Assembly (NCBI GenBank): GCA_030019255.1
Contig: JASEFK010000008.1
Location: 1-43,090 of the forward strand
DNA from: Actinomycetota bacterium
GTDB lineage: Bacteria; Actinomycetota; Geothermincolia; Geothermincolales; RBG-13-55-18
Direction: 5' to 3'
Length of the DNA stretch: 43,090 bases
Below the pieces are notes generated by a model. The model was not told the origin of the DNA and made no database searches. It was given only the letters and a program-made list of their open reading frames with translations. Below, in pieces: positions 24,530 to 32,994 of the stretch; position 1 is the first letter of the stretch; each line of letters opens with the position of its first letter. A program made the position numbers and the translations under genes.

Positions 24530-27088
24530 TTAATCGGAGCCATCTCCTACCTCCACCTCCAGGACCAGCACCTCGCCGAACCAGTGGAAACCCTCGTCGG
24601 TGAGGCCCACGAAAAGCTTGTATCGGCCAGGGATGTCAGGGGGCCTTACCAAGGTGGGGAGGAGGACGGACTGACCCGGGGAGAGGTCGCAGGGCAGGGT
24701 GCCCCTCTGTTCCTCCCACACCGGGCCCTCCCTCTCGAAGCGCATGGCCAGGTGCACCAGGCCCTCCGGTCGGGTAATCTCCTCCTCCCGGTCCTCGCCT
24801 GCCGCCAAAAGGTAGGTGTCCCCTTGGTTGGTCACCCGGAAAAGGAGAGGGAAGAGGCCGTCGGGAGCGGGAATGCGTATAACCCCGTCTTCGCCGAGGT
24901 ATTCCAACCGGCCGTCCAGAAGAGAGGGGTCCTTGGAATCGGGCATCTCCCGTACCTCCACCGAGAAGGTGAACTCCCGGGTTCCCAACACCCCGCCCTC
25001 CAGGAACAACCGCATGGTGTAGAGGCCGTTCCGGGAAGGCGTCCTCCGGCAACGCAGAGGCAGAGCCTGGCTCTCCCCCGCCTGCAGGAAGAAGGGAGCG
25101 CCGAAGGTACCCCTTTCCTCCAGGACTACCTTCCCCTCCGCGTCGGTGAAGACCAGGTGGAAAGGCTGTGGTTCCTCCTCCACCATGATCACCGGATGAG
25201 ACGAGGGGTTGCTCACCGTAAGCCCCAGGTTGAAGGCCCGACCGGGCGGAACCGCTTCCGGGGCCTGTGCCTCCACCCGGAAATCTTGCGGCGAGGACCT
25301 CTCCCCCGTTTCCACCTTAAGCACCCACCGGTCCCCGAAATCAGCGGCCAGGGAAAGGCCGGGCAGGGAGAGCAGGCGGGTCCGGTATTCCTCCTCCCGC
25401 CCGGAAGGGACTAGATCCCAGTCCCAGACCACGTGGGTTATCCCCAAACCGCGCAACAGATCCAGGCACCTCTCCGAGGGAAATCCCTGCATCTCGTAAA
25501 AAATCCTGTTGTAATAATATGGAAAATAGCCGCTGTACCCGTTGGCCGTCCGCCTCCAGTGATAAGTACTGAAATAGACACGCAGGCCCTCCTGCAGGCT
25601 GAAGGCCCGGGGATCCCGGGGGAGGAAATCGAGCAGGCGGTCGTAGCGATGCTCCTCTCCCAGGGGGAGGGTGGGCAACTCGATGATCCTGGCCTCTTCT
25701 CGTTGCGCCAACCAACCGTAGACCGACGGGACTCCCCTTCCCGCAGGGACGTCCGCCAGGCTTACGGGCAGGTTGATGTTCTCCGCCATGAGCAGGACCA
25801 GGAGAATCATCCCCCACAGCCTGAAATTCCATATTTTACCGCCAACTTTCCCCACCCGGTCAATCACTCGGGCCGTGCCGTAGCCGCTCAAAACGGCCAA
25901 GGCCAGGGCGATGAGAACGTAAAAGCGGGCCGGAACCCGGATGAACCTCAGCATGCCCAGCCGGTAGGGGATCATGTACAGGGCGTTCCAGGCGCCTCCT
26001 ACCTCGGGTCCCATGGCCAGAAGGAAGCTGACCGCGGCCAACAGGAGGAAATAGAGCGGCATGGAACGGGAAAAGCCATCGCCCGGCGGCCCGTTCGTTT
26101 TCCCCTTTCTCCGCGCCCGCAGCAATCCCAACAGAGCCAGCACGACGACGATCACCCCGGGGAAGAGTACCCTCTCGCCGCCCCCCTCACGGAAAAAAGG
26201 AAGGAGACGGCCATAGAGCAGGTTATTTCCCAGGGTGGTGAGGTAGTCTCCCGCCCGGGCGGAATATACCCTGATCTCCGTCAGGTTGCGCTCGAATCCT
26301 GGCAGCCGCCCGTGGGCACGCAGGTAAGGTAAGGCGAAAGGGGTCACCAAAAGCAGGACCGCCGCCAAAGTTGCAACCACTCCGCCCAGTCGAACCCATT
26401 CCACACGGGTACGGGAGAAGGCGGCCTTCCACAACCACATAATCCCGACGGCCAGGAAGCAGAAGACCAAATAATGCCAGGAAGAAAGGGACTGGGCCAA
26501 GAGAAAGAGGCCGAAGAGGAAGAGGTTACAGCGGCCGCCGTCCCTCAGGTACCGGTAAAGGTATAGAACCGCGAAAGGCAGGAAAGGGGAGAACATTATC
26601 TGAAGGTGGGTCAGCTGGCTGAACTTGTAGGTGCAAAAGGCAAAGAAGAAACCACCGACCAGGCTCGCCCACCTGCTCCCAGTCAACTCCCTCGCTAGCA
26701 GGTAGCACCCCAAGCCGGAGAGCGCCAAGCCAAGGAGGAAGAGGAAATTGTAGGCCAGGAGTGGGTTGTGGAAGACCACGTACACAGGGGCGGCCAGGAG
26801 GGCCAAGGTGAAAAGATGCTCGGAATAGGCCAGCACATCGCGGGAGGGGTACATGATGTTGGCCTGGAAGAGGTGGGTGGGGCGGGTGAAGATGGTTCTC
26901 GCTCCCCAGGATAATATCCAGGAATTTAGGCAAGGGTCCCCCGTGTCCCCGGGAATCGAACGATGCGCGCGGATGACCAGCGGCCAGGTGAAGATCACCG
27001 CAAGCAGGAGGAAGAAAAGGAATACCCCGAGGTATTCCCGGTACCTGCGGGAGAGAAAACCCTCGACCCAATCCTTTACCACGTCCAT
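24530..27088 (-). CDS. Large GT-C-like membrane protein with extracytoplasmic C-terminal beta domains
   Basis: 852 aa. About 11-12 membrane helices fill residues 20-460. The first outer loop has G-D-T-G-D-P-C-L-N-S-W (47-57) and then L-F-Q-A-N-I-M-Y-P-S-R-D and Y-S-E-H-L-F, an acidic-loop pattern of GT-C-like proteins using polyprenyl-phosphate sugars. Residues about 470-600 form a soluble domain (YFSTYHWRRTANGYSGYFP). The remaining 250 residues are beta-rich, Ig-like stretches (AFNLGLTVSNPSSHPVIM, PLLFRVTNQGDTYLLAAG). It probably glycosylates an exposed acceptor; this is inferred. GGGAGG abuts the ATG at 27088, so the GTG six bases on (27082) may be the true start. It is divergent from its paralogue at 27841. 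Confidence 0.7.
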   Translation of the reverse strand: MDVVKDWVEGFLSRRYREYLGVFLFFLLLAVIFTWPLVIRAHRSIPGDTGDPCLNSWILSWGARTIFTRPTHLFQANIMYPSRDVLAYSEHLFTLALLAAPVYVVFHNPLLAYNFLFLLGLALSGLGCYLLARELTGSRWASLVGGFFFAFCTYKFSQLTHLQIMFSPFLPFAVLYLYRYLRDGGRCNLFLFGLFLLAQSLSSWHYLVFCFLAVGIMWLWKAAFSRTRVEWVRLGGVVATLAAVLLLVTPFALPYLRAHGRLPGFERNLTEIRVYSARAGDYLTTLGNNLLYGRLLPFFREGGGERVLFPGVIVVVLALLGLLRARRKGKTNGPPGDGFSRSMPLYFLLLAAVSFLLAMGPEVGGAWNALYMIPYRLGMLRFIRVPARFYVLIALALAVLSGYGTARVIDRVGKVGGKIWNFRLWGMILLVLLMAENINLPVSLADVPAGRGVPSVYGWLAQREEARIIELPTLPLGEEHRYDRLLDFLPRDPRAFSLQEGLRVYFSTYHWRRTANGYSGYFPYYYNRIFYEMQGFPSERCLDLLRGLGITHVVWDWDLVPSGREEEYRTRLLSLPGLSLAADFGDRWVLKVETGERSSPQDFRVEAQAPEAVPPGRAFNLGLTVSNPSSHPVIMVEEEPQPFHLVFTDAEGKVVLEERGTFGAPFFLQAGESQALPLRCRRTPSRNGLYTMRLFLEGGVLGTREFTFSVEVREMPDSKDPSLLDGRLEYLGEDGVIRIPAPDGLFPLLFRVTNQGDTYLLAAGEDREEEITRPEGLVHLAMRFEREGPVWEEQRGTLPCDLSPGQSVLLPTLVRPPDIPGRYKLFVGLTDEGFHWFGEVLVLEVEVGDGSD

Positions 27089-27840
27089 CCTCCCGTAAGT
27101 TTATAACATCGCATCGGTGGGAAAAGACCGACCGTCAAGGGGTCCGGTTCGGGGATCCGCTCGCCTCCAAGGCCTTCTCCCTCTCGGCGCAACCTTCCGC
27201 CGGGCGTCGCGGCCTCTCCATAATCTTTCCATAATAACTGCATAATAAATGACGGGGCTGGCGCGTGGGAGGTCCGATTCCGACCGTCGGGGGGAACATC
27301 CCTCAGGTTTTCCGTGTCCCATTTTCAGCACCATCTTGGAGATATGCGGGCGGGAAGAGGCAATGAAGTGGAAAGACCGGACGACGGACGGACGCCCGGC
27401 AGCAGCAAAAGGCGCCGGGCGACAAGGCCTTCCCATAATCCACGCCGAACTGGCGCGTGGGAGGTCCGGTTCCTACCGTCGGCGAGAAGGAGAGGGGAAG
27501 CACCCTCCAACCCGGGAGAACGGCGCCAGCTTCCGCGCGATTCCCGCCGTTCTTCGAGGAAAAAGAGCTTCAGGTGCGAATTAATTTAGAGAAGTTCTTT
27601 CACCGGCAAGGTTCTTCCGGCGACGGGAGGGCGAAGGGAAAGCGATCCCGGAGCCTGGATTTACATGACCGGAATGCGGCGGCTCTGCCCGCGGGGAACC
27701 TTCCCGGCGCTGGTGGAACTTTCCCGGTGTGGTGATTGTTCGGCCATTTTAAGCGGAAATCAGGGAATCGCTCGAGCCCTAGCGGTGAACCGTCCGGAGA
27801 TTCCGACCGGGTGAAAACGGGGACGAGGAGGAGAGAGAAC
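27089..27840. other. 752-bp divergent intergenic region between GT-C-like paralogues
   Basis: No convincing gene. The upstream extension of the right-hand gene (27736-27840) is open but lacks similarity. The region holds a 33-bp near-exact direct repeat (27258-27290 and 27450-27482), each preceded by CATAAT at 10-11 nt. An AT-rich TTATAAAC lies just before the left-hand gene at about 27100-27107. Promoters for both large genes are expected here. Confidence 0.5.
27258..27482. repeat. 33-bp direct repeat pair, 192-bp period
   Basis: 27258-27290 and 27450-27482 match in 31 of 33 positions (consensus core CTGGCGCGTGGGAGGTCC, then RTTCC, K, ACCGTCGG). Both copies follow CATAAT at 10-11 nt. They may be operator-like sites or remnants of a short mobile element. 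Confidence 0.75.
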
Positions 27841-30744
27841 ATGAAAACGCTCCGCGAGCATCTGTTGGTCATCCTCCTGTTCCTGGTCCTGGTCTTTCTC
27901 TTCACCCTTCCCTTTTCCATCCACATCGGCGACCACGTCCTGGCCATCCCCGTGGACAACCTGCTCAACGCCTATATTATGGCCTGGGACGCTCACGCCC
28001 TGGTCACCAACCCGGCGGCCCTTTTTCAGGCCAATTTCAACTATCCCTCCAGGGACGCCCTGGCTTTTTCTGAACATCTTTTCACCCTGGGACTCCTCAG
28101 CCTACCCATCCGCCTAGTGAGCAGGAACCCCATACTTGCTCACAACCTCTTGCTCCTGATCTGCTTCGCCCTCTGCGGTTATACCATGTACCTTTTGGCC
28201 AAGTACCTGACCCGCAACCGCCTGGCGGCCTTGGCGGCAGGTTTCTTCTTCGCCTTCGTGCCCTACCACTTCTCCACCATCGTCCACGTCCACGTCACCC
28301 TGTATTTCCTCCAGCCCCTGGTGCTCCTTTTCCTCATCCGTTACTTCGAGGAAGGAGGGAAACGCTTCCTTTTCGGCTTCGGGCTGGCCTTTCTCTCCCA
28401 GGCCCTCCTCAGCTGGTACCAGCTCGCCTTCTCCACCATCCCCGTGGCCTTTTACCTGGTGTGGCGTCTCTTCCTCATCCGCCGCCGGCAGCACTTGGCG
28501 GCTCTGGTCAAAGTGGTACTGACGCTCATCTTATGCCTGCTGCTGGTGATACCCTTCGCCCTCCCTTACCTTAGGCTGCGAAAAAACGTGCCGGAAAGCG
28601 AGAGTTCTCCCGCCGAAAACCCCATCCTGGAGGCCAAGCCAGCCGATTACCTCCGGGTGATAGACGAAAACCTTCTCTATGCCAACCTCGGCATCCTCAA
28701 GAAAGGACATATCGGAGAGGGCAATGCCCTTTTCCCGGGATTTGCGGTCATCCCCTTGGTCCTCCTGGCATTAATTTCCATATCTCGCAGGAGGCGCGGC
28801 TGTAACATCCTGCTCCCGGAGCGAGACCTAACCCCCGCCGCTCGGGATATTCCTTCCCCGCGAAAGCCGTCCGGCGTCGATGTCTCCTTCCCGGGAAGCG
28901 CGTTCCTGGGAGACGAAAGCTTTCTTCCCCGGGGAGGAGGATTTCCCGACTCCTTGAAACCCTCGGAAATCCCCGGCCCCTCCTCCGCCAGGTGCGTATC
29001 TCCCTTAGCGGAAGACGGGGAAGCGAACCCCGCCGGGCACACTCCTTCCGCCCTCGCTGAGGGAACGGAATCCACCGAGGGCAACCATCGGCCCGGGTGC
29101 CGTTCGAACTACGGCGGTGCGGCGAAAAAATACCCGGGCGGCGGTGCGGGAAACCCCGGGTGGATGATGAAACCCAGGTCCTATATCGTCTTCTTTCTCC
29201 TTTTGGCCGCTTTCTGTTTCGTCCTCTCCGCGGGCAGGAAATTTATGGGGTTTGAAAATTTTCTCTTCCGGGCCCTGCACAGGCTTCCCATATACAGCCT
29301 GGTGCGCTTTCCCATTCGCTACCATATCGTGGTAGTACTTTCCCTGGCCGTGCTTTCCGCTTACGGCATCGCTTACCTCCACCGGCTGCTGGAATCCCGG
29401 GGAAGACGCCTGGCGGCTTTCGCCGCCGTCTCCACGGTAATGGCCCTTATGCTCGTCGAGTTTTCCGTCCTTTTCATGCCCTTCGAGCCCGTCCCGATGG
29501 GTCCCGCCGTGCCTGAGGTTTACCGCGACCTGGCGGGAATGGAGAGAGGCGTGGTGCTGGAAGCCCCCACCCCCACCCTTGTGAACTTCAGCGACTACGA
29601 GGATCCCCTGGTCATTAGCTACGGCAGCTTCGATAACATGCTGGTGGCGGCATCCCGTGAGCAAGCGGCCACCTACTACTCCACCTATCACTGGCAGAAA
29701 ATAGTAAACGGGATGAGCGGATATTACCCCCTCTTCTACCGGCGGGTCTTGGCGGAGATGCTTTCCTTTCCCAGCAGTCGCTCTCTCTCCTTCATGCGCG
29801 CGCTGGGAGTCCGGTACCTGATAGTTCATTGGGATTATTTTCCAGGGAAGTCCGGGGAGACGGTGCGCGCTCACCTGGAGACCATTCCGGGCCTGGTGAT
29901 ACTCCGGGACTATCCACCGGACATCACCCTTTGCGCCCTGGAGGGCACGGAGACCCTCCTCGCCTCCGGACTGGAGAGGAGGGTCTTCCTCCCCCTGGAG
30001 GTGAATCCTGGAGAGTCCTTCAACGCTTCCCTGGGAATTTTCAACCCCTCCGAGCGGCCCTTCCTCAACACCGACGAGTACCGCATGCACCTCAACCTGA
30101 GCTGGAAGGACGCCTCGGGACAGGAGGTGCTGTCCGAGGAGGTATATTACTATTTCCCCTTCTACATCCATCCCTGGGAGGAGAAGGTCACCGGCTTCCA
30201 GGGTCGAGCTCCCACCCAGGAGGGGCGCTACGAGCTCACGGTCACCGCCCTGGATGGACCCCTGCAGGGGGAGGTGTGGAGAGCACCCGTCACCGTAACC
30301 CCGGTGCCCCCGGGAGGCGACGGGGAGGGCCTCGCCGGCATCCTCACCCTGGACCTTGCCACCCTCGGGAAAAAGGACATCGCCTCCCGCGATACGGACG
30401 GCACGGGGTCGGAGGTGATCCGGCTGCGCCTCGAGCCAGGGGAGCTCTTCTCTCTCCCCGTCCAGGCCGCCAACCTGGGCACCTCCGGCTGGGTCCGGTA
30501 TCTCCCCGGGGAAACCGGTCGGGTGGAGGTTACCGCCTTCTGGAACCCGGAGGAGGCGCCGGAGCTGCGCGCCGTACAGCACGGGCTGCTCCCCTGCGAC
30601 ATGTCCCCCGGACAGCAAGCGGCCTTCTCCGTGGCCCTGCAGGCACCTCTAAGCCCGGGTGATTACAACCTTACCCTGGCCCTCAACTGCCTCTACGTCG
30701 CCCAAATATCAAAGCCGGTCACCGTGCGGGTGGAGGTACGTTAA
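27841..30744 (+). CDS. Large GT-C-like membrane protein with a soluble insertion and beta-rich C-terminus
   Basis: 967 aa paralogue of the protein at 24530-27088. Shared pieces include P-V-D-N-L-L-N-A-Y (37-45), L-F-Q-A-N-F-N-Y-P-S-R-D, F-S-E-H-L-F-T-L, the YYSTYHWQK...GMSGYYP region and a C-terminal beta part (ASLGIFNPSERPFLNTDEY). Membrane helices run from residue 6 to about 317, then resume at about 446. Between them sits a Gly/Pro/Ser-rich segment of about 125 residues that the paralogue lacks at this length. GAGGAGG nine bases before the ATG at 27841 sets the start. It is monocistronic, followed by 169 bp and then the convergent end of the wzm operon. Predicted to transfer sugars outside the cell; donor and acceptor are unknown. 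Confidence 0.7.
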   Translation: MKTLREHLLVILLFLVLVFLFTLPFSIHIGDHVLAIPVDNLLNAYIMAWDAHALVTNPAALFQANFNYPSRDALAFSEHLFTLGLLSLPIRLVSRNPILAHNLLLLICFALCGYTMYLLAKYLTRNRLAALAAGFFFAFVPYHFSTIVHVHVTLYFLQPLVLLFLIRYFEEGGKRFLFGFGLAFLSQALLSWYQLAFSTIPVAFYLVWRLFLIRRRQHLAALVKVVLTLILCLLLVIPFALPYLRLRKNVPESESSPAENPILEAKPADYLRVIDENLLYANLGILKKGHIGEGNALFPGFAVIPLVLLALISISRRRRGCNILLPERDLTPAARDIPSPRKPSGVDVSFPGSAFLGDESFLPRGGGFPDSLKPSEIPGPSSARCVSPLAEDGEANPAGHTPSALAEGTESTEGNHRPGCRSNYGGAAKKYPGGGAGNPGWMMKPRSYIVFFLLLAAFCFVLSAGRKFMGFENFLFRALHRLPIYSLVRFPIRYHIVVVLSLAVLSAYGIAYLHRLLESRGRRLAAFAAVSTVMALMLVEFSVLFMPFEPVPMGPAVPEVYRDLAGMERGVVLEAPTPTLVNFSDYEDPLVISYGSFDNMLVAASREQAATYYSTYHWQKIVNGMSGYYPLFYRRVLAEMLSFPSSRSLSFMRALGVRYLIVHWDYFPGKSGETVRAHLETIPGLVILRDYPPDITLCALEGTETLLASGLERRVFLPLEVNPGESFNASLGIFNPSERPFLNTDEYRMHLNLSWKDASGQEVLSEEVYYYFPFYIHPWEEKVTGFQGRAPTQEGRYELTVTALDGPLQGEVWRAPVTVTPVPPGGDGEGLAGILTLDLATLGKKDIASRDTDGTGSEVIRLRLEPGELFSLPVQAANLGTSGWVRYLPGETGRVEVTAFWNPEEAPELRAVQHGLLPCDMSPGQQAAFSVALQAPLSPGDYNLTLALNCLYVAQISKPVTVRVEVR

Positions 30745-30913
30745 GGCCGGAAGGCCGAAGCAGTATGCCGTGAAGTATCCGGACACAAGCGTTGTGACCA
30801 TCCGGGTGTAGACTCGTCGGGGCCAGTAAGACCCTGCTGAAGGATCAGCCCCTCCAATCCCCAGGCAGTAACGCGAATGGACAACGTCGGCCCACCGTAA
30901 CTTTCTGCGAAGA
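30745..30913. other. Convergent spacer with short hairpins
   Basis: 169 bp between converging genes. It begins with GGCC-GGAA-GGCC and has CACAA-GCG-TTGTG flanked by ATCCGG direct repeats (about 30777-30808). No T-tract follows, so a rho-independent terminator is not clear. Its texture differs from nearby coding DNA and it may be a scrap of a mobile element; no family is recognised. Confidence 0.3.
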
Positions 30914-31993
30914 TCAGCCGGCCAAGGCCTCCAGGTAATCCTTCAGTTTCTCCTCGGTGCGGGCCGCGTCGAATTCTCGAAGCCTCCTATCCATGCGTCC
31001 CGCCAGCGCTTCCCTCAACGGCCGGTTGGTGACCATCTCCTCCATCACCTCCGCCAGGAGGGGGACGTCCAGCCGGCCGAAAGTCACCCCCGCGTCCCCA
31101 AGGGTGTAGGGGACGGCGGCAGCACGGCGGGCCAGGATGGGGACCTTGAAGAACATGCTCTCCAGGAGGGGGACGCAGAACCCCTCGTGCAGGCTGCAGG
31201 TGACGAAGAGGTGGGCGGACCGGTAGTAGGCTCGGAGGTCCTCTTCGCTCACCCCCTCCGACCCCCCGGGGATGGAGACCCTGCCCTGCAGCCCGTAAGC
31301 CCTCACCCTCCTCGCCAGCTCCTCGGTATAGTCCACGGACCACGAGGTTCCCACCAGGAAGAGGCGGGAACCGACGTTTATGTAATGGTGATAGAAGGCG
31401 AAGAGGTCGATGAGGTCCTCCACCTTCTTGTTGGGGACCAGCCTTCCCACGAAGAGCACGTTCACCCTCCCATCCCCAAGTTCCTCGTGAAGGTGAGTAT
31501 TGTATTCCCCTCCCAGCTTCTCCAGGTCCATGAAGATGGGAAGCACTCCCGTCCTTCCCTCCTCGAAGCCCGCCTCCACCAGCTCCCGCCGGTTGTACTC
31601 CGAGTCCCCCAGGGCGAGGTCGCATCCCCGAAGGCGGGGCAATAGCTCCCTTCCCCTTCGGCATACCTCGGCCAAGTGAGCATCGTAGGGCTCCAGGAGC
31701 TCCGGGGGGGTGATGTTGTGATAGATGAAAACGCGGCGGTTGCGGGTCTCCAGGTAGAGTCGGTGATTGTCGTCGTAGACCGAGTAGTGGAAGAGCAGGA
31801 TGTCCTCCTTCGACCTCATGAAACGACGGTAGGTCTTAAGGCCCTCGTTGAGCGGGGCCATGACCGCGTCGTTGCTCGAGGCGTAGACGTGGCTCTCCCA
31901 GCCCCAGGAGCGCAGGATTTCGTGGATGCGCACGACCTGGTTGGTCACCGCGTCCCCGAACTGCAGGCGGGCGCAGACCTGGTGGACCCGCAT
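30914..31993 (-). CDS. GT4 family glycosyltransferase, last gene of the wzm-wzt operon
   Basis: 359 aa. GT-B fold with an early motif G-D-A-V-T-N-Q (13-19), Y-H-N-I-T-P-P-E (91-98), L-G-D-S-E-Y-N-R-R-E-L (128-138), L-F-V-G-R-L-V-P-N-K-K (180-190) and the E-x7-E motif E-G-F-C-V-P-L-L-E (Glu270, Glu278). It is a clear paralogue of the GT4 protein two genes upstream (32991-34112). The start ATG overlaps the upstream TGA as T-G-A-T-G, so translation is coupled. These enzymes probably add residues to the chain exported by Wzm/Wzt. Such YHNITPPE-type GT4 enzymes are often found beside Wzm/Wzt; that link is from memory. Confidence 0.85.
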   Translation of the reverse strand: MRVHQVCARLQFGDAVTNQVVRIHEILRSWGWESHVYASSNDAVMAPLNEGLKTYRRFMRSKEDILLFHYSVYDDNHRLYLETRNRRVFIYHNITPPELLEPYDAHLAEVCRRGRELLPRLRGCDLALGDSEYNRRELVEAGFEEGRTGVLPIFMDLEKLGGEYNTHLHEELGDGRVNVLFVGRLVPNKKVEDLIDLFAFYHHYINVGSRLFLVGTSWSVDYTEELARRVRAYGLQGRVSIPGGSEGVSEEDLRAYYRSAHLFVTCSLHEGFCVPLLESMFFKVPILARRAAAVPYTLGDAGVTFGRLDVPLLAEVMEEMVTNRPLREALAGRMDRRLREFDAARTEEKLKDYLEALAG

Positions 31994-32994
31994 CACCGGA
32001 CCTCCTCCTCGGCCGCCGGCCGGGGACCCGCGGACCTGCCATCCTCCCCGCCCTCGGGCTTCAGCCCTTCCAGGAAATCCCTGCTCCCGAGCCGGAGTTC
32101 CCGGACCTCAAAATGGTGCCTTTTCAGCATGGCGGCAAGCACGGCGGCGGTATGCGGACGCGTCCATCCTTCCCGTTCCACCACGCCGACTCCGGGGGGA
32201 AGGTTACGGGCTACCAGCACCCTGCCACCCTCCGGCAGGCGGCCCGCCAACCAGCCCAGCACCTTCTCCAGCTCCCGGGCGGGAAGGAGCTCCGGGCGGG
32301 TCAAAAGGCACACCTCCGCCCCGCGGTCCGCCAGCTCGAGCAGGTCGGCAAAACGGGTTCCGCACCAGGCGGGGAGCATAAGGCCCTGGGCCCTGGCCAC
32401 CGTCTCCTCCGAGGTATCCAGGGCCAGGACCAGGCTGGCCCTTTCCCGCAGGACCTCCAGGAGTTCCACGGACGGGATGCCTAGCACCAGGCAATAGGAA
32501 CCGTTGCAGGCTTCGGCCACTTCCTCGAGGGTGTTCCGGTCCCACGGCTCGAAGGACAGGGCGTAGTGGCCCAGCTGCTCCTCCCCCTTTAAGGGCACCT
32601 CCTCCTCCCGGCCGTAAACCTGCAGGAAACATAGTATGAGACCCTTGCTGAGGTAGGAATTGAAGAGCTGTTGCTGCTGCACGTACCCTTCACACACGGC
32701 GCGTATGAAGCGGGTCTGGAGGCGCCTGAGGAAGGACTCCAGCCGCCCCTTCCTCTCCCCTTCCCGGGCCAGGTCGGGGGGAGGCTCCAGGTTAGCCCCG
32801 CTCTCGTAGAGGGCGCGGTTCAGCTCCTGCACCTCCTCCACCATGGCGCAGCGGCTGTCCGCGAGCTCGTCCCTGGCGCTCCTCCCGAGGAGGCGGAGGA
32901 GGCCCTCCGGGTAGAGCCCCGCCCTCCTACGGGCCTCCGATTTTCCCACCAGTCCGTGCTTATCTAGCTCCCGCCCGTTGACGTAGATGGTCAC
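31993..32994 (-). CDS. Methyltransferase-like protein with an eroded SAM site
   Basis: 333 aa. The N-terminal half is helical, with the pattern E-A-R-R-R-A-G-L-Y (20-28) and F-I-R...Q-Q-Q-Q-L-F-N (96-112) that recurs in the protein at 35364-36473 and in O-antigen methyltransferase-like proteins. The C-terminal half has a Rossmann-like alternation, but the glycine-rich SAM loop is replaced by C-L-V-L-G-I-P-S-V (168-176); the second-strand acid is kept (L-A-L-D, Asp193). Catalysis is doubtful, and a structural or chain-length role is possible. The start is GTG, sharing four bases with the stop of the upstream GT4 gene, and the gene is coupled to the downstream GT4. Fold assignment is inference. 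Confidence 0.6.
   Translation of the reverse strand: MTIYVNGRELDKHGLVGKSEARRRAGLYPEGLLRLLGRSARDELADSRCAMVEEVQELNRALYESGANLEPPPDLAREGERKGRLESFLRRLQTRFIRAVCEGYVQQQQLFNSYLSKGLILCFLQVYGREEEVPLKGEEQLGHYALSFEPWDRNTLEEVAEACNGSYCLVLGIPSVELLEVLRERASLVLALDTSEETVARAQGLMLPAWCGTRFADLLELADRGAEVCLLTRPELLPARELEKVLGWLAGRLPEGGRVLVARNLPPGVGVVEREGWTRPHTAAVLAAMLKRHHFEVRELRLGSRDFLEGLKPEGGEDGRSAGPRPAAEEEVR

Noticed and set aside
27736-27840. N-terminal extension of the right GT-C-like gene
   Set aside because: The upstream part lacks similarity to the paralogue, while the ATG at 27841 has a strong ribosome site and begins the first helix at the right place.
29005-30618. 537-codon minus-strand open frame opposite the right GT-C-like gene
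   Set aside because: Antisense to a gene with a clear paralogue; no supporting motif.
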